From Streptomyces inusitatus (lineage in GTDB: Bacteria; Actinomycetota; Actinomycetes; Streptomycetales; Streptomycetaceae): 64,000 nucleotides of DNA. A program made the translations under genes and the position numbers. This document shows positions 45,264 through 53,797 of this stretch, piece by piece; within the stretch, counting starts at the first letter, position 1; each line of letters starts with the position of its first letter. The stretch is from the NCBI RefSeq assembly GCF_014651115.1, contig NZ_BMWG01000004.1, forward strand, positions 310,001 to 374,000, written 5' to 3'. The notes under the pieces were generated by a model, which saw only the letters and a list, made by a program, of their open reading frames with translations, ran no database searches and was not told the origin of the DNA.

Positions 45264-45538
45264 CGCGAGCCTGCTTCCTGCATGATCAGCCGCAGCAGAG
45301 CCGCGTACTGCCTGCGGGTCTGGTGGTCGCGTACGGGCGGGGCGGCGGCGAGGAGCTGCTGCTCGGCGTCGACCGCCTTCTCGGTGGGGCCGTGCATCTG
45401 CTCGGCGAGCACGAGCGCCTGGGCCCGCCGGATGGACTCGTGCATCGCGGCGGCAGGCCGGTCCGCGACGAGCTTGTCGGCGAGCTGGTGGAGGAGGGTC
45501 CGGGTGTCGTCGCTGAGGATGACGGGCTGCTCGGTCAC
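45260..45538 (-). CDS. hypothetical early protein (92 aa)
   Basis: A soluble helical protein with DDTRTLLHQLADKLVADRPA and RQYAALLRLIMQEAGSR. GTG 45538 overlaps the stop of the 48-residue gene upstream. No family is recognised. Confidence 0.6.
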   Translation of the reverse strand: MTEQPVILSDDTRTLLHQLADKLVADRPAAAMHESIRRAQALVLAEQMHGPTEKAVDAEQQLLAAAPPVRDHQTRRQYAALLRLIMQEAGSR

Positions 45539-45681
45539 CGGGACACCCCCGAGGAGATGGTGCCGGTGACGCTAGCCAGAGTGGCGCGCACGGTGAGCGT
45601 GCGGCCGGCCTGGCGGCGGATGACTCCGACGGCGATCAGTCGCCGGTCGGGCGCGGGCATGGCAAACTGCCGGTGGTCCAT
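45535..45681 (-). CDS. 48-residue early protein
   Basis: ATG 45681 has GAGAAGAG upstream, and the TGA overlaps the next GTG start (GTGA). The product (MDHRQFAMPAPDRRLIAVGV...) is basic with a hydrophobic beta-like middle and a Ser/Thr-rich end. The existence of the gene is inferred from the coupling and the ribosome-binding site. Confidence 0.5.
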   Translation of the reverse strand: MDHRQFAMPAPDRRLIAVGVIRRQAGRTLTVRATLASVTGTISSGVSR

Positions 45682-45804
45682 GACGAGGTCTCTTCTCGTT
45701 GATGGTCAAGTGCCGGAGCGTTGAGCTGCTCCGGGGCGCTGAGGTCGGGCGACGCGCGCGCCCTCGGGTGTTCCACCACCCGGGGAGCTGTCGCCCGGCC
45801 TTCT

Positions 45805-46032
45805 CTATGCGGTTGTCGTAGGGCCCGAGGGCCCGTTCTTCTTGATCGCCTTGTCGATGGCGGTCCAGCTCTTCCCCAGATCCCGGGCGACATCCGCCAC
45901 GGTGCCGAGTTCGGCCACGCCGTCGAGCAGCGCGGCCGCTCGGCGCTTGGCCGACTCGGAGGTGAGGAGTTGGAGCTGTTCCACCAGCGCGTCCTCCTCA
46001 CGAACCCGGTCCTGCCAGGGTTTCGCGTCCAT
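45805..46032 (-). CDS. small HTH-like early protein
   Basis: A 75-residue protein starting at ATG 46032. The segment LGTVADVARDLGKSWTAIDK (about residues 43-62) looks like a helix-turn-helix, followed by a basic tail. It is probably a small DNA-binding regulator. Confidence 0.6.
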   Translation of the reverse strand: MDAKPWQDRVREEDALVEQLQLLTSESAKRRAAALLDGVAELGTVADVARDLGKSWTAIDKAIKKNGPSGPTTTA

Positions 46033-46076
46033 GACCTGACCGTATCCAACCCAGGGTTGGATACGCAAGAGCTGTG

Positions 46077-46733
46077 TCAGCTCCGGGACTTAGCGTCCTC
46101 ATCGATCAGGACCTTCAGCCCGACCCAGGTGGCTGGGGGGTACGTCGTCCCGCACCAGTCGCAGGCCACAATGCTCTCGCCAGGGGCCAGCTGGAGAACA
46201 GCACCACAGATCCTGTTCCCGTCGACGGCGGCCGGGCAGTTCCCTACCCGCGTGCCGCGCTCGCGTGGTGACGCGGGCTGAATGATCGAGCTGATCGAGC
46301 GGGTCAGGTCGCGGATGTCCCTGGCGAACTCGCCCGCATCGGGCCAGGACAAGGCGACCCACGGCATGTGGCCGATCAGCTCGGAGACAGCTGACGCGAG
46401 GCGGCCCTCGATGCTGCCGACCGGAACCGAGCGAGGTCGGCGGCGACTGTGGCGGATAGCGTCCACCCATCCCTCAGCGACACCTCCGATTCCGCCCGGG
46501 CCGCGCAGGTCGAGGATCTCCTCGTTCACCGGCAGCGGGGCTGGCCCGCCCTTGCTGCGGCGGCCCTGACTGTTCCCGCTGGCGGGGGCGAGCAGAGGCT
46601 CCAAGCCTCGGTGCAGGATGGGGAGCGCTTCGAGGCGGATGATGGTCGCTCGGGTGCAGCAGGTGCCGAGGTAGCCGTCGCTTATGGGCTGCTGGCACAG
46701 CAGGCAGGTCATCACCAGGTCTATGTCGTTCAT
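46077..46733 (-). CDS. zinc-finger early protein
   Basis: A 218-residue protein from ATG 46733. Two cysteine clusters, CLLCQQPISDGYLGTCC near the N-terminus and ICGAVLQLAPGESIVACDWC near the C-terminus, suggest two zinc ribbons. The middle is helical (SAVSELIGHMPWVALSWPDA). It resembles uncharacterised actinophage proteins; no function is assigned. Confidence 0.65.
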   Translation of the reverse strand: MNDIDLVMTCLLCQQPISDGYLGTCCTRATIIRLEALPILHRGLEPLLAPASGNSQGRRSKGGPAPLPVNEEILDLRGPGGIGGVAEGWVDAIRHSRRRPRSVPVGSIEGRLASAVSELIGHMPWVALSWPDAGEFARDIRDLTRSISSIIQPASPRERGTRVGNCPAAVDGNRICGAVLQLAPGESIVACDWCGTTYPPATWVGLKVLIDEDAKSRS

Positions 46734-46906
46734 CGGTGTGCCTTTCGGGCGGTGCGGGCCATGGCGCGGCGGGTGGCTCTGTTCGGGCGTGGGGTGGGTG
46801 TGGTGTCGTCGACGTACTGCTCCCCGGTCCAGGTGAGGGTGGTCTCCCAGCGGGCCCCGGGGCGGCCGGCACGCTCCCCGCGCGGGGTACTGGAGGGGGC
46901 GGTCAC
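46730..46906 (-). CDS. 58-residue basic early protein
   Basis: GTG 46906 follows GAGGAGGG by seven bases, and the TGA overlaps the ATG of the zinc-finger gene. The product is Arg/Thr-rich (RATRRAMARTARKAHR at the end), suggesting nucleic acid binding. The same stop/start overlap occurs upstream (GTGA), so this is a genuine link in the coupled chain. Confidence 0.55.
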   Translation of the reverse strand: MTAPSSTPRGERAGRPGARWETTLTWTGEQYVDDTTPTPRPNRATRRAMARTARKAHR

Positions 46907-47046
46907 CGGGCGCCCTCCTCACCGAGGAGGGCGCGGGCGACATCGAGGGCGTAGGGGTTGATCTCGCCGTCGGTGTCGGTGCTGGCGGCGATCGCCAGCT
47001 CGCGCAGCCTTGCGGCCGCAGCGCGGGGGTGGTCGGCGGTGCTCAT
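46903..47046 (-). CDS. 47-residue early protein
   Basis: ATG 47046; the stop overlaps GTG 46906. The product (MSTADHPRAAAARLRELAIA...) is a short acidic helical protein ending in NPYALDVARALLGEEG. It lies just downstream of the DEAD/DEAH helicase gene and has no known family. Confidence 0.5.
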   Translation of the reverse strand: MSTADHPRAAAARLRELAIAASTDTDGEINPYALDVARALLGEEGAR

Positions 47047-47085
47047 CGGGTTCTCCTCGGTGGTGGGTAACCGTGACGGTGGTGG

Positions 47086-48711
47086 TCAGGCGGCAACCGG
47101 TACGGCCGCCACCTCCGAAAGGACTGCCGAGACGCGGTGGATGGCCTGGAGATCAGACACCTCGCCAGCTGTCGCATCGAGAGGAACGGCGATGTGCTGG
47201 TGTCGGCAGTACGCCAGCTGCTTCGCAGACGGGGTCCGACCTCGCCACTGCGCCCCCTTCGCAACGAATGCGGCCGGGGCCAGAGCGCGCGCCGCCTTCT
47301 CCGCCCACGCCATGACGTCAGACAGCGGCATCGCAGGATCGGGGGCCGGGGACCGGACGCCCCTCCCCACGTCCCACCGGCGCACCCGGTACGAGCGGCC
47401 GCTCGGGTCGCGCACCAGGAAGAGGAACAGGTCGTGACGCAGCGGAATGAACCACGTACCAGCCTCCGTACGGAGCCACTGGGTCGCCGACTGCCCGAAG
47501 AGGTTGAACTCCTCGACGTGCAGCTGCTGAACCGCCAAGCGCCGAGCCTCCTCGACGCGGGCCTCCTCGGCGACTTCGCGCAGGGGCCGGCCCTCGGGGA
47601 CTTCGCCGATCGCCTGGGTGGTGAGGTCGACGATCGACGCGAGCCGGTGGCGGGTGGAGGCCCCCATGACATCGAGGACCAGGGCGTCGCGCTTGCCCTC
47701 ATGCAGGCGGAGACCACGGCCGACCATCTGGCAGTACAGGCCAGCGGACTTGGTCGGCCGGGCGATGACGACGCAGGACGTCCACGGAGCGTCGAACCCC
47801 TCCGTGAGCACCATGCAGTTCGTCAGCACCTGGACAGCACCGCTCTTGTACCGGGCCAGCTCCTGGGTCCGCTGGTCGCGCGGCATGTCGCCCCAGATCG
47901 CTGCTGCGGTGATCCCGGTGTCGCGGAACGCGGCGGCCATGGACTGGGCAGTCGCGACCGTGGGTGTGAAGACGACGCCCGGCCTGTCGGCAGCGTGGTT
48001 GGTGTACGCCTTCGCGATCGTGTCGGCAGCGCCCGATTCGTCGAGCGCCTGCCCCAGCTGGCCGTCCTGGAGATCCCCGCCGCGCGTCTTCACCTTGTCC
48101 AGGTCGAGGCCCTGCACGGTGACGCGCTTCCCCCGGACGTCGCACAGATAGCCGTCGCCGATCATCTCCAGGATGTCGAGGGTGAACACGACGTCCTGCC
48201 AGACGTCGGCCAGGCCCCCGTCCGAGCGGGTCATCGTCGCGGTGAAGCCAGCGACGGGTACACCGCGCCAGGCTCCGAAGTGCTCCAGCACGGTGCGGTA
48301 CGTGGGTGACGCGGCGTGGTGGCACTCGTCCACGATCACCATGCCGATGTCCTGGATCTGCTCGCGGCGGCGCTTCACAGCCAGGGTCTGAACGCTGGCC
48401 ACGATGACGTCCATGACGCGGTGGTGGTTGCGCTCCGCTTTGACGACGCCGACCTTCAGATCGGGGCTGACGGCGCGGATCTTGGCGGCGGCCTGCTCGA
48501 TCAGCTCCTCGCGGTGGGCGATGACGAGGACTCGGCTGCGGCCGAGCTGCTCCCGCATCCGCTGAATCAGGTTGGCGAAGACCACCGTCTTGCCGGCCCC
48601 GGTCGGCAAGACGACCGCGAGACGGTTCGGGCCCGCCGCCGCCCAGCCGGTGCGGAGGGCGGTGATGGCGTCCCGCTGGTACGGGCGGGGGGCGAAGGTG
48701 GTGTCGTGCAT
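47086..48711 (-). CDS. DEAD/DEAH-box (SF2) helicase
   Basis: A 541-residue superfamily 2 helicase. The motifs in order are the Q-like RPYQRDAI, motif I VLPTGAGKTVV, Ia VIAHREELIEQ, II IVDECHHAAS, III GFTATMTR, then IV-VI including VLTEGFDAPWTSC and QMVGRGLRLHEGKRDALV. It resembles phage recombination/replication helicases and restriction helicase subunits. With the adjacent prim-pol and repeat-rich region it probably opens or restarts the phage origin. Confidence 0.88.
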   Translation of the reverse strand: MHDTTFAPRPYQRDAITALRTGWAAAGPNRLAVVLPTGAGKTVVFANLIQRMREQLGRSRVLVIAHREELIEQAAAKIRAVSPDLKVGVVKAERNHHRVMDVIVASVQTLAVKRRREQIQDIGMVIVDECHHAASPTYRTVLEHFGAWRGVPVAGFTATMTRSDGGLADVWQDVVFTLDILEMIGDGYLCDVRGKRVTVQGLDLDKVKTRGGDLQDGQLGQALDESGAADTIAKAYTNHAADRPGVVFTPTVATAQSMAAAFRDTGITAAAIWGDMPRDQRTQELARYKSGAVQVLTNCMVLTEGFDAPWTSCVVIARPTKSAGLYCQMVGRGLRLHEGKRDALVLDVMGASTRHRLASIVDLTTQAIGEVPEGRPLREVAEEARVEEARRLAVQQLHVEEFNLFGQSATQWLRTEAGTWFIPLRHDLFLFLVRDPSGRSYRVRRWDVGRGVRSPAPDPAMPLSDVMAWAEKAARALAPAAFVAKGAQWRGRTPSAKQLAYCRHQHIAVPLDATAGEVSDLQAIHRVSAVLSEVAAVPVAA

Positions 48712-49073
48712 GGGTCACCTCTCATCGGGTGCTGGGGTTTTGCGGGTAGCGCGGGGAAGAGAAGAGAGCGACGCGGGGATCCCCGCAGAGGTCTGCACCT
48801 GCTTTGACCTGGAGATTTGCGGGGAAGCGGGGAAGTGCGGGGAAGTTGCTCTAAGCCCTCATGTCGGGGCCTTGTCGAATTTCGTGATCACTGCGGCACA
48901 TGTGTGCTGCGCGATATGTGTGTGACGCGTGTGCGGTATGAGTGGCGGTGACGGATCCCCGCACTTCCCCGCTTCCCCGCCGATGCGCTGGTCAGGGCCG
49001 GTGACCAGGGTTTGCAGGGATCCCCGCAAACCCCTGCGGGATCCCCGCAGATCCCCGCGCTGTCGGCCGTCGG
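48712..49073. other. repeat-rich candidate replication origin between the two helicase/primase genes
   Basis: A non-coding stretch of about 360 bp. It holds a 25-bp perfect inverted repeat (48819-48843 and 48956-48980) built of GCGGGGAA units, a perfect 14-bp palindrome GCGGGGATCCCCGC (48773-48786) and further near-palindromes on the GGGATCCCC theme at 49011-49030 and 49034-49050. The segment between the arms (about 48880-48935) is less GC-rich. Repeats next to a primase gene and a helicase gene are typical of phage or plasmid origins. Confidence 0.5.
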
Positions 49074-51719
49074 TCAGGCATCGTGGGTGCCCGCGCCCTG
49101 GCTCGCGTGGAGGTCGACCCTCCACAAGTTCTGTTTGCGGTGGGCGTCATACATGCGGACGACGCGATGGGTGCCGAAGTACCGGCCCTCGCGGGCCTTG
49201 AGCCAGTGACCGAGCTGCTTGGCGGAGGGGAGCTCGCCGTCACGCAGCCGCGGGACGTGCTCCGGCAGGCCAGTGATGACCGTGCCGACTTGCATGGGCT
49301 GGTCGTTGAACCGCTCCCGCCACATCTCCAGGAACGCGGTCCACTCCTGGAGCTCGTCGTCCTGGTCGCGCGCCTTGTCCTGGTCGGCGTTGAATCCGTC
49401 GACTCCCAGGAAGCCCAGAAGGCCGGCCATCATGGAGGCCCACTCGCTGTAGTCGCCCTTTCTGATGCGTACGAGGGGCGCGTCGGCTGCGAGCCAGGCA
49501 CGGACGAAGGTCACCAGCGCGGCAACGAGCGTGCTGGCGTTCGCGCGGAGCCACGGGCGTAGGTCGCCGATGGTGAATCCGTCTCGCTGATCGGGGTCGG
49601 GACAGTCGGGGTCGAGGCGGACCCAGAAGACACGACGCCCGTTGTCGGCGCTGGTGCGGAGGCTGTTGCCGGTGACGAGCCACAACCGGTCGTTCCGCAT
49701 GGTCACCTTGCCGGTGGCGCCAAGGATGCGATCTCCCCAGTGCTCGTTGGTGAGCAGCGCGGACAGGACTGAGCTCTTGAGGACGTGTCCATTCGGCAGG
49801 TTGTCGAAGACAACGACGGGCTGACCGGTGGTGTACAGCTGAGTCGTGATGCTCTTGCGCAGCTCGGTGTCATTCTCGGGCCAGGCAGTGTCGGCGATGC
49901 CGTAGGCGTACTTGAAGATGTCCTTCAGCAGGGATTTGCCGGAACCCGGCGAGGTGGCCGTGATGACGAACATGGGCGTCGGTCCGTGGAAGTACGGCCG
50001 GAGGATCGGCGTCAGCAGGCTCGCCAGGTAGTGGGCCCGGTCGCTGGCCGACACGAACGGAAAATCGGCGAGAACCTGGGCGAGGACGATGTCCTTCGCC
50101 TTCTGCAAGCTCTCTGTGGTGACGGTGGGCTGGAGACGGCGCACCGGGACGCGCGGCTCCAGGTAGAGACCGGTGCTCTGGTCATATCCGGGGTCCTTGA
50201 GGAGGGTCCCGTCGGGGCGGATCACGGGCGAGGTGACGACGCCACGCAGAGGCGGCAGCGCCCAGTCCTTGCGGCCGAGGATGGTGCCGCAGGACTTCGG
50301 CATCAGGAGTTCGCGCTCCTCTGTCGGTACGCCATCCTGGTCGCGCTTCACGGTGTAGGTGGTGACGTGGTCAGCGAGGTACGCGCGGAGGTTGTCGGTG
50401 CCCAGCTGCTGTACGACGGGGTCGTCGTTGTCGTCGCGGTACACCCAGCACGGGCCGGACGACCGCTTGTAGAGGTCGGGCAGGCGGCCGGCGGCCATGA
50501 GGGCGAGGATGCCGTCGATGCCGTCGGCCTCGTTGGTGATGTCCAGCTCGGGTTTGTCCGGGACGGCCCGCAGGTGGGGGATGCCGTCGGGTGTCTCCTC
50601 GTGCTCGGGCGCGGCATCGAGGGCTGACGAGCCGTCGGTGAAGTGCTGCGGCGAGCTGGCCACGTTCAGCCGTCGACGCGTCGGCTCGGATCCGAAGCCG
50701 CGACGTCGCAGCTCGGCCGCAGCCGCCTTGTGGCTGCCGCCGTGGTTCAACAGCGCGTAGGCACCGAACTTGCTGTACGGCACCTCTGAGGCGAACTCGC
50801 TGGACGTCGTGAAGACGAACAGCCGGTCGGCCGCCGGGTCGCGGCCGGTGGTGGCCTTGACCCCGCCTTGGCCGTCGGCCCACCCCCAGTACGTTGTGCT
50901 GCCCCTGGTGATGACGGGGCGGAAGATCCCGTCCAGGATCTCTTGCCAGTCCGCACGGCGCTCGTAGTCCTCGCCGGGGCGGAGGCCGCCCTCGGGCAGC
51001 GGCGGCATCTGGCGCGGCGCTGCCTTCGGGACCTCTGCCTTCGGGAGGTCATCGACCATCCGGCATATCTCATGGATCGAGTCCATGACGGTGGCGGCGA
51101 TCGTGGGGATGGTGCTGGGCCCGCCGGAGAGGCGGAGGTAGGGGCGGCCTGTGGCGTGCACGGTGCCGCAGCTCGGTTCGACCAGTCCGTACCCTCCTTC
51201 GCCGCGCGTCTCGATCTGGACGCGGACGATGCGACTGCCGGGCTTCTCCGCCAGGCGCTGCTTCTCCTCCGGCGTGTACTCCTCCGGCCGCGCGAGCCTG
51301 GACGCCAGCTTGGTGTTGCCGCGCACCGGCGCGCCCTCGACACGAACACGGAAGTGCCGGCCGCCGCTGGGCGATTCGCTCGCCCAGCCGGTGAGAATGG
51401 CCTGCCATTCCTCGCCGAGCCCGGACGCGGTCATGATCTCGGTGACGTCGTCGAGGAGGCCCTCGGCGATGGCGGTGCCCTCAAACTCCAACATCTCGAC
51501 ACCGCCGGAGACGGCACCGTAGACGACGGCCATGCCCCGCAGTCGGCTGCCGTCGAACCAGGCGGCATGCTCCGCCGGGGTGGAGCGAGTGACCTTGTAC
51601 GGGGTCCAGCTCCGAACGTCGGGCCCCTTGCTCCCGTCGGCCTTGATCGGCAGTACGCACAGCCCAGCGTCGTGGTACTCGTGGGCGAAGGCCCGGAGGT
51701 CGTTTGGTGCGTCGGTCAC
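49074..51719 (-). CDS. bifunctional primase-polymerase/D5-like helicase
   Basis: An 881-residue replication protein from GTG 51719 with AGGAG before it. The N-terminal prim-pol-like domain shows LRAFAHEYHDAGLCVLPIKA and SPSGGRHFRVRV (the region after the catalytic acidic residues). A linker contains GGSHKAAAAELRRRG. The C-terminal superfamily 3-like ATPase has Walker A TATSPGSGKSLL and Walker B-like PVVVFDNLPNGH. Such proteins prime and unwind phage or plasmid DNA at the origin. GTG 51719 overlaps the stop of the upstream 90-residue gene. Confidence 0.82.
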   Translation of the reverse strand: MTDAPNDLRAFAHEYHDAGLCVLPIKADGSKGPDVRSWTPYKVTRSTPAEHAAWFDGSRLRGMAVVYGAVSGGVEMLEFEGTAIAEGLLDDVTEIMTASGLGEEWQAILTGWASESPSGGRHFRVRVEGAPVRGNTKLASRLARPEEYTPEEKQRLAEKPGSRIVRVQIETRGEGGYGLVEPSCGTVHATGRPYLRLSGGPSTIPTIAATVMDSIHEICRMVDDLPKAEVPKAAPRQMPPLPEGGLRPGEDYERRADWQEILDGIFRPVITRGSTTYWGWADGQGGVKATTGRDPAADRLFVFTTSSEFASEVPYSKFGAYALLNHGGSHKAAAAELRRRGFGSEPTRRRLNVASSPQHFTDGSSALDAAPEHEETPDGIPHLRAVPDKPELDITNEADGIDGILALMAAGRLPDLYKRSSGPCWVYRDDNDDPVVQQLGTDNLRAYLADHVTTYTVKRDQDGVPTEERELLMPKSCGTILGRKDWALPPLRGVVTSPVIRPDGTLLKDPGYDQSTGLYLEPRVPVRRLQPTVTTESLQKAKDIVLAQVLADFPFVSASDRAHYLASLLTPILRPYFHGPTPMFVITATSPGSGKSLLKDIFKYAYGIADTAWPENDTELRKSITTQLYTTGQPVVVFDNLPNGHVLKSSVLSALLTNEHWGDRILGATGKVTMRNDRLWLVTGNSLRTSADNGRRVFWVRLDPDCPDPDQRDGFTIGDLRPWLRANASTLVAALVTFVRAWLAADAPLVRIRKGDYSEWASMMAGLLGFLGVDGFNADQDKARDQDDELQEWTAFLEMWRERFNDQPMQVGTVITGLPEHVPRLRDGELPSAKQLGHWLKAREGRYFGTHRVVRMYDAHRKQNLWRVDLHASQGAGTHDA

Positions 51720-51988
51720 GAGCTGTGCTCCTGGATGGCTGTGCAGCGGCTGTGGTGCTCGGCCTTGATTGAGCGGGTGAAGTTGGCGACGGCAGCCTGG
51801 CCGTGGACGGGGCCTTCGGCGGTGCGGCAGCGGAGGCACTCGTACCGGGCCCGGGGCTGCCGAATCCACTGATCGCCTCGGGACTCGCCGAGGTCTACGA
51901 AGAGCGCGGCAGCGACCGCGCGGCCGTCGGCAGGCCGGGCCGGGCGGCCAGGGGAGCGCCCCCCGGCCGCTGTGGGCTTGTCGGTCAC
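51716..51988 (-). CDS. zinc-finger-like small protein
   Basis: A 90-residue protein from GTG 51988. It has an Ala/Gly/Pro-rich N-terminal part, then YECLRCRTAEGPVHG and KAEHHSRC, forming a possible CxxC-HxxxC zinc site. It is linked to both neighbours by GTGA overlaps. No family is recognised. Confidence 0.6.
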   Translation of the reverse strand: MTDKPTAAGGRSPGRPARPADGRAVAAALFVDLGESRGDQWIRQPRARYECLRCRTAEGPVHGQAAVANFTRSIKAEHHSRCTAIQEHSS

Positions 51989-52272
51989 GTGTCCCTCCAC
52001 CGGAGGTCCATGGGGGCGGGCCAGTCCGAGGTGTCCGTTCCGTGCCAAGCGGCCAGCAGCCCGCGGATGATGGCGTCACGTTCTAGCGGGCCGATGTCGG
52101 CGAGGATCTCGATCTCGATCTCGGTCGTCCGGTTGATGAGGCCGGCCTGAAGGCGTCTACCGCCAGGCTCTTCCGCTGGAGGGGCCACCTCGGTGACCCG
52201 GGCCTGGCAGGCGTTGAGAACCTGAGAAAGGGGTGCGGTGAGGAAGTCCCAGCGGTCGAAGGCGAAGCTCAT
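51985..52272 (-). CDS. hypothetical early protein (95 aa)
   Basis: A soluble 95-residue protein (MSFAFDRWDFLTAPLSQVLN...), acidic, with alternating hydrophobic residues (TTEIEIEILADIG). ATG 52272 overlaps the stop of a 32-codon gene, and its own stop overlaps the next GTG. No family is recognised. Confidence 0.6.
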   Translation of the reverse strand: MSFAFDRWDFLTAPLSQVLNACQARVTEVAPPAEEPGGRRLQAGLINRTTEIEIEILADIGPLERDAIIRGLLAAWHGTDTSDWPAPMDLRWRDT

Positions 52273-52367
52273 GAGGCCGCCCCTTTCCCTGCGAGGCCGG
52301 GCGGACTGGCGTGGAGCCGGTCGGAGGGGGGCTTGGAAGTCTGGCCCTCAGGCGGGACAATGGTCAT
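52269..52367 (-). CDS. 32-residue peptide gene in the coupled early operon
   Basis: ATG 52367 overlaps the stop of the 106-residue gene and its TGA overlaps ATG 52272, giving two ATGA junctions. The product is Pro/Ser/Gly-rich (MTIVPPEGQTSKPPSDRLHA...). It may mainly serve to carry ribosomes across, or encode a real peptide. It is too short to classify. Confidence 0.45.
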   Translation of the reverse strand: MTIVPPEGQTSKPPSDRLHASPPGLAGKGAAS

Positions 52368-52684
52368 GAGCGTGTTCCGATCTGCTTCGTGGTGGTTTGG
52401 TGATCGCGCTCACTTGACGGCGTCTCGGGTGCAACCGGGGCGCTGTCGTCGTTCATGGGGAGGCCGAGAAAGGCCAGCAGGTCCGCCCGGCGAACCTTGT
52501 TCGTGCCCCCGACGCGGATGATCGGTACGGGTGCCTCGTTACGGGCGGCCAGCTGGTGCCATGCCGTCCTCCCGATCCCTCCGCACGCGGCGGCGGCGGT
52601 TGGCCAGCTGTCGACCATGGCCGGAAGAGCGAGAACCTCCGGGGTCGTGAGAGCGCGGGGTCGCCGGGTGTCGCGTGCCGTCAT
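52364..52684 (-). CDS. excisionase/AlpA-like HTH protein
   Basis: A 106-residue protein from ATG 52684 (overlap with the Cro-like gene stop). The pattern AAAACGGIGRTAWHQLAARN followed by IIRVGGTNKVRRADLLAFLG is the winged helix of excisionases and AlpA-type regulators. It is the second early gene, a position suiting an excisionase or replication regulator. Confidence 0.65.
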   Translation of the reverse strand: MTARDTRRPRALTTPEVLALPAMVDSWPTAAAACGGIGRTAWHQLAARNEAPVPIIRVGGTNKVRRADLLAFLGLPMNDDSAPVAPETPSSERDHQTTTKQIGTRS

Positions 52685-52962
52685 GCCGACGCCGAGGGGC
52701 TCGGTCGTGTCGTTGCCGCTCGCTCGACAGGGACCCACAACACCAGCAGGTCCACTCCGAGGCGCGAGGCGATGGTCTGCGCGGCCGGAGCGGAGATGGT
52801 CTCCTGCCGTCCGACCAGCAGCATTCCGATGGTTCCGTGGGCAATGCCCGCGACCTGGGCGAGCTGACGGCCGCTGATCGGTGCGCCGTCTCCCGTCCGC
52901 TTCATGAGGGTTCGCAGCAGGTCCTGGGAGACCAGCCGGTACTTCGGCCCAACCTGACTCAC
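52681..52962 (-). CDS. Cro-like XRE regulator
   Basis: A 93-residue protein. The helix-turn-helix is seen as SGRQLAQVAGIAHGTIGMLL (about residues 30-49), followed by APAAQTIASRLGVDLLVL. It is the first gene of the leftward early operon and is divergent from the repressor gene, as in lambdoid immunity regions. It probably represses or times early expression by binding the palindromes at 53.0-53.1 kb. Confidence 0.75.
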   Translation of the reverse strand: MSQVGPKYRLVSQDLLRTLMKRTGDGAPISGRQLAQVAGIAHGTIGMLLVGRQETISAPAAQTIASRLGVDLLVLWVPVERAATTRPSPSASA

Positions 52963-53014
52963 TATTTACCCCCTGCAACATGGTGTTGATGTGGATAAAC
53001 AAAGAGTCGCATGT

Positions 53015-53033
53015 CATGAACAAGTTGTCCATG
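53015..53033. promoter_or_regulatory. palindromic candidate operator O1
   Basis: A 19-bp near-perfect palindrome, CATGAACAA-G-TTGTCCATG (one mismatch between the arms), 53 bp upstream of the Cro-like gene start. The half-site CATGGACAA recurs at 53100. Confidence 0.6.
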
Positions 53034-53099
53034 GCTATCAACAGCGAGGATGGAATCAGGCCAGACTGAGGGGGTGGGCTAGTAACCCCTGTCTCTCGT

Positions 53100-53117
53100 C
53101 ATGGACAATCTGTTCAG
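53100..53117. promoter_or_regulatory. candidate operator O2 (related half-site)
   Basis: CATGGACAATCTGTTCAG is a looser palindrome sharing the half-site of O1, located between the divergent regulators. Two operators in the divergent region fit a CI/Cro-like switch. Confidence 0.5.
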
Positions 53118-53225
53118 CCGATGGGACGGCGAGTGCTCCGCCATCAGGGGGAACGAGCGCCCTGGCTCACCGGCCACATGGACACCCCACGGCCCATGAC
53201 GACTCGGAGTGGCAGGATGAACCCC

Positions 53226-53633
53226 ATGGCTGGCCAGGAAGTGCCCGCGAGTGCGAGCGCGAGCGCGGAGCTTTCCGATCTGCTGCGCACCAGGCGGGCC
53301 GGGCTGCGCCTCAGTCTGCGCGCGGTCGAAGAGCGGGGGGGTGTGAATCCTGCCGACGGGAAGCTGTGGATCAAGTACAGCTGGATCGATCGAATGGAAA
53401 AGGGGCTGGCGACTGCGCCGCCCACTCTTGATCAACTAAGAGCGTTTGCAACTGCACTGGAAATTCCGCTTTCGGCGCTGAAGGATGCGGCTGGAGCGCA
53501 GTTCTTCGGAATCGAATCCGTCCACGATGACGACGGGGATGTGCGCCTAATGCTCGGCCATTACCGCGAGTTGGACGCTGATGACCGAGCCAAGATGCTG
53601 GAGATCGTGAGAGCGTTCAAGAAGCGTCGGTAG
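53226..53633 (+). CDS. XRE-family phage repressor
   Basis: A 135-residue regulator (ATG 53226; ATG 53217 is an alternative). The HTH region reads LSDLLRTRRAGLRLSLRAVE with IDRMEKGLATAPPTLDQLRAF, and the C-terminal part ends LDADDRAKMLEIVRAFKKRR. Its position next to the integrase and opposite the Cro-like gene makes it the likely lysogeny repressor. No autocleavage (LexA-type) domain is present. Confidence 0.78.
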   Translation: MAGQEVPASASASAELSDLLRTRRAGLRLSLRAVEERGGVNPADGKLWIKYSWIDRMEKGLATAPPTLDQLRAFATALEIPLSALKDAAGAQFFGIESVHDDDGDVRLMLGHYRELDADDRAKMLEIVRAFKKRR

Positions 53634-53797
53634 CAAACCCCGTAAAATCCACTCCTTAGCTATCTGTAAGCGACATGTAACCACTAGTGCGGATCGCGGG
53701 GGAGGGGCATCATGGTCTCCTGTTCATCCGGAGCGCGGCATGCCGCGCCCCTGCGCTCGAACGTGTGTACGAGCGCGGCGGCTGCATGGGGGTTGTC

